Origin: JBBATK01 sp046297095
GTDB lineage: Bacteria; Bacteroidota; Ignavibacteria; Kapaibacteriales; NICIL-2
DNA: 50,149 nt
Direction of reading: 5' to 3'
NCBI GenBank assembly: GCA_046297095.1
Contig: JBKCNS010000060.1
Location: 1 to 50,149, forward strand
Made by a program: the position numbers and the translations under genes. This document shows positions 50,072 to 50,149 of the stretch, in pieces; within the stretch, counting starts at the first letter, position 1; each line of letters opens with the position of its first letter. The notes beneath the pieces are model-generated. The model saw nothing but the letters and a program-made list of their open reading frames with translations. It ran no database searches and was not told the origin of the DNA.

Positions 50072-50149
50072 CTAGCGCTCGATAATAATAGTCTGCGAAG
50101 CCGAGCTGCGGCCTGCCGTACATCGAAGCACGTAGCTTCCTGCGCTCAG
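50072..50149 (-). CDS. T9SS cargo protein, C-terminal 25 codons only (partial)
   Basis: The minus strand reads LSAGSYVLRCTAG, then RSSASQTIIIER and a TAG stop at 50072-50074. This is the usual end of a type A T9SS sorting domain (GxYVxR...K/IVxR). The rest of the gene lies beyond the window, so its function is unknown. It is followed by the terminator at 50007-50044. Confidence 0.72.
   Translation of the reverse strand: MSAGSYVLRCTAGRSSASQTIIIER

Overview
The window looks like a chromosomal segment of a Bacteroidota-type bacterium in the broad sense (a Chlorobi/Ignavibacteria/Kapabacteria-like lineage would fit; the rank is inference). Four signs support this. Three genes end in the beta-strand tail typical of type IX secretion (T9SS) cargo. 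Fourteen exact matches to the Bacteroidota promoter element TAnnTTTG sit just upstream of genes, or of the tRNA, in the correct orientation. Most starts have no Shine-Dalgarno sequence. Kynurenine 3-monooxygenase is paired with NadC. No phage, transposase, integrase, rRNA or CRISPR array was seen; one tRNA gene is present. The content is mostly housekeeping genes in short operons, with one accessory-looking cassette.

Layout. 1-10.4 kb (+): a GH18-like secreted protein, a membrane GAF-GAF protein with a dead GGDEF domain, rnr, cysS and a DUF2520 dehydrogenase-like gene. 10.35-12.64 kb (-): kmo-nadC. 12.9-15.9 kb (+): DinB-like protein, thioesterase, phosphohexomutase, rsmD. 15.9-17.7 kb (-): a membrane protein with a lectin-like C-terminus and a LysR regulator. 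17.9-19.3 kb (+): a Thermus-type isocitrate dehydrogenase with a palindromic LysR-type operator in the divergent spacer. 19.6-24.9 kb (+): a tightly overlapping six-gene cassette (NeuD/PglD-like acyltransferase, acyl carrier protein, ketoreductase, AMP-ligase, LuxE-like and LuxC-like proteins). 25.1-29.5 kb: LamG lipoprotein, tRNA-Leu(GAG), EamA transporter, and an acyl-CoA mutase catalytic subunit of IcmF type without its B12 domain. 29.9-35.5 kb: a beta-propeller/double-OmpA protein, an alpha/beta hydrolase, a T9SS cargo protein and a SPOR protein. 35.8-40.1 kb: murG, then (-) an RluD-type synthase, a Nudix hydrolase and DUF1844-nadK. 40.4-45.2 kb (+): ade, glycosyltransferase, recO, rlmI. 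45.3-50.1 kb: TPR protein (-), dcd, two lipoproteins, lnt (-), and the last 25 codons of another T9SS cargo gene (-).

The genes serve envelope building (murG, lnt, SPOR and OmpA proteins, lipoproteins), RNA maturation (rnr, rsmD, rlmI, RluD type), NAD(P) supply (kmo, nadC, nadK) and secretion of surface proteins. The best candidate for an undescribed system is the LuxC/LuxE/ACP cassette at 19590-24895, which has no luciferase genes. Two sequence-level patterns also stand out: many spacers carry their own short, degenerate tandem repeat (units of 6-14 bp), and an identical 15-bp promoter block precedes the two NAD-related operons. All functions are read from sequence motifs; no database search was run.
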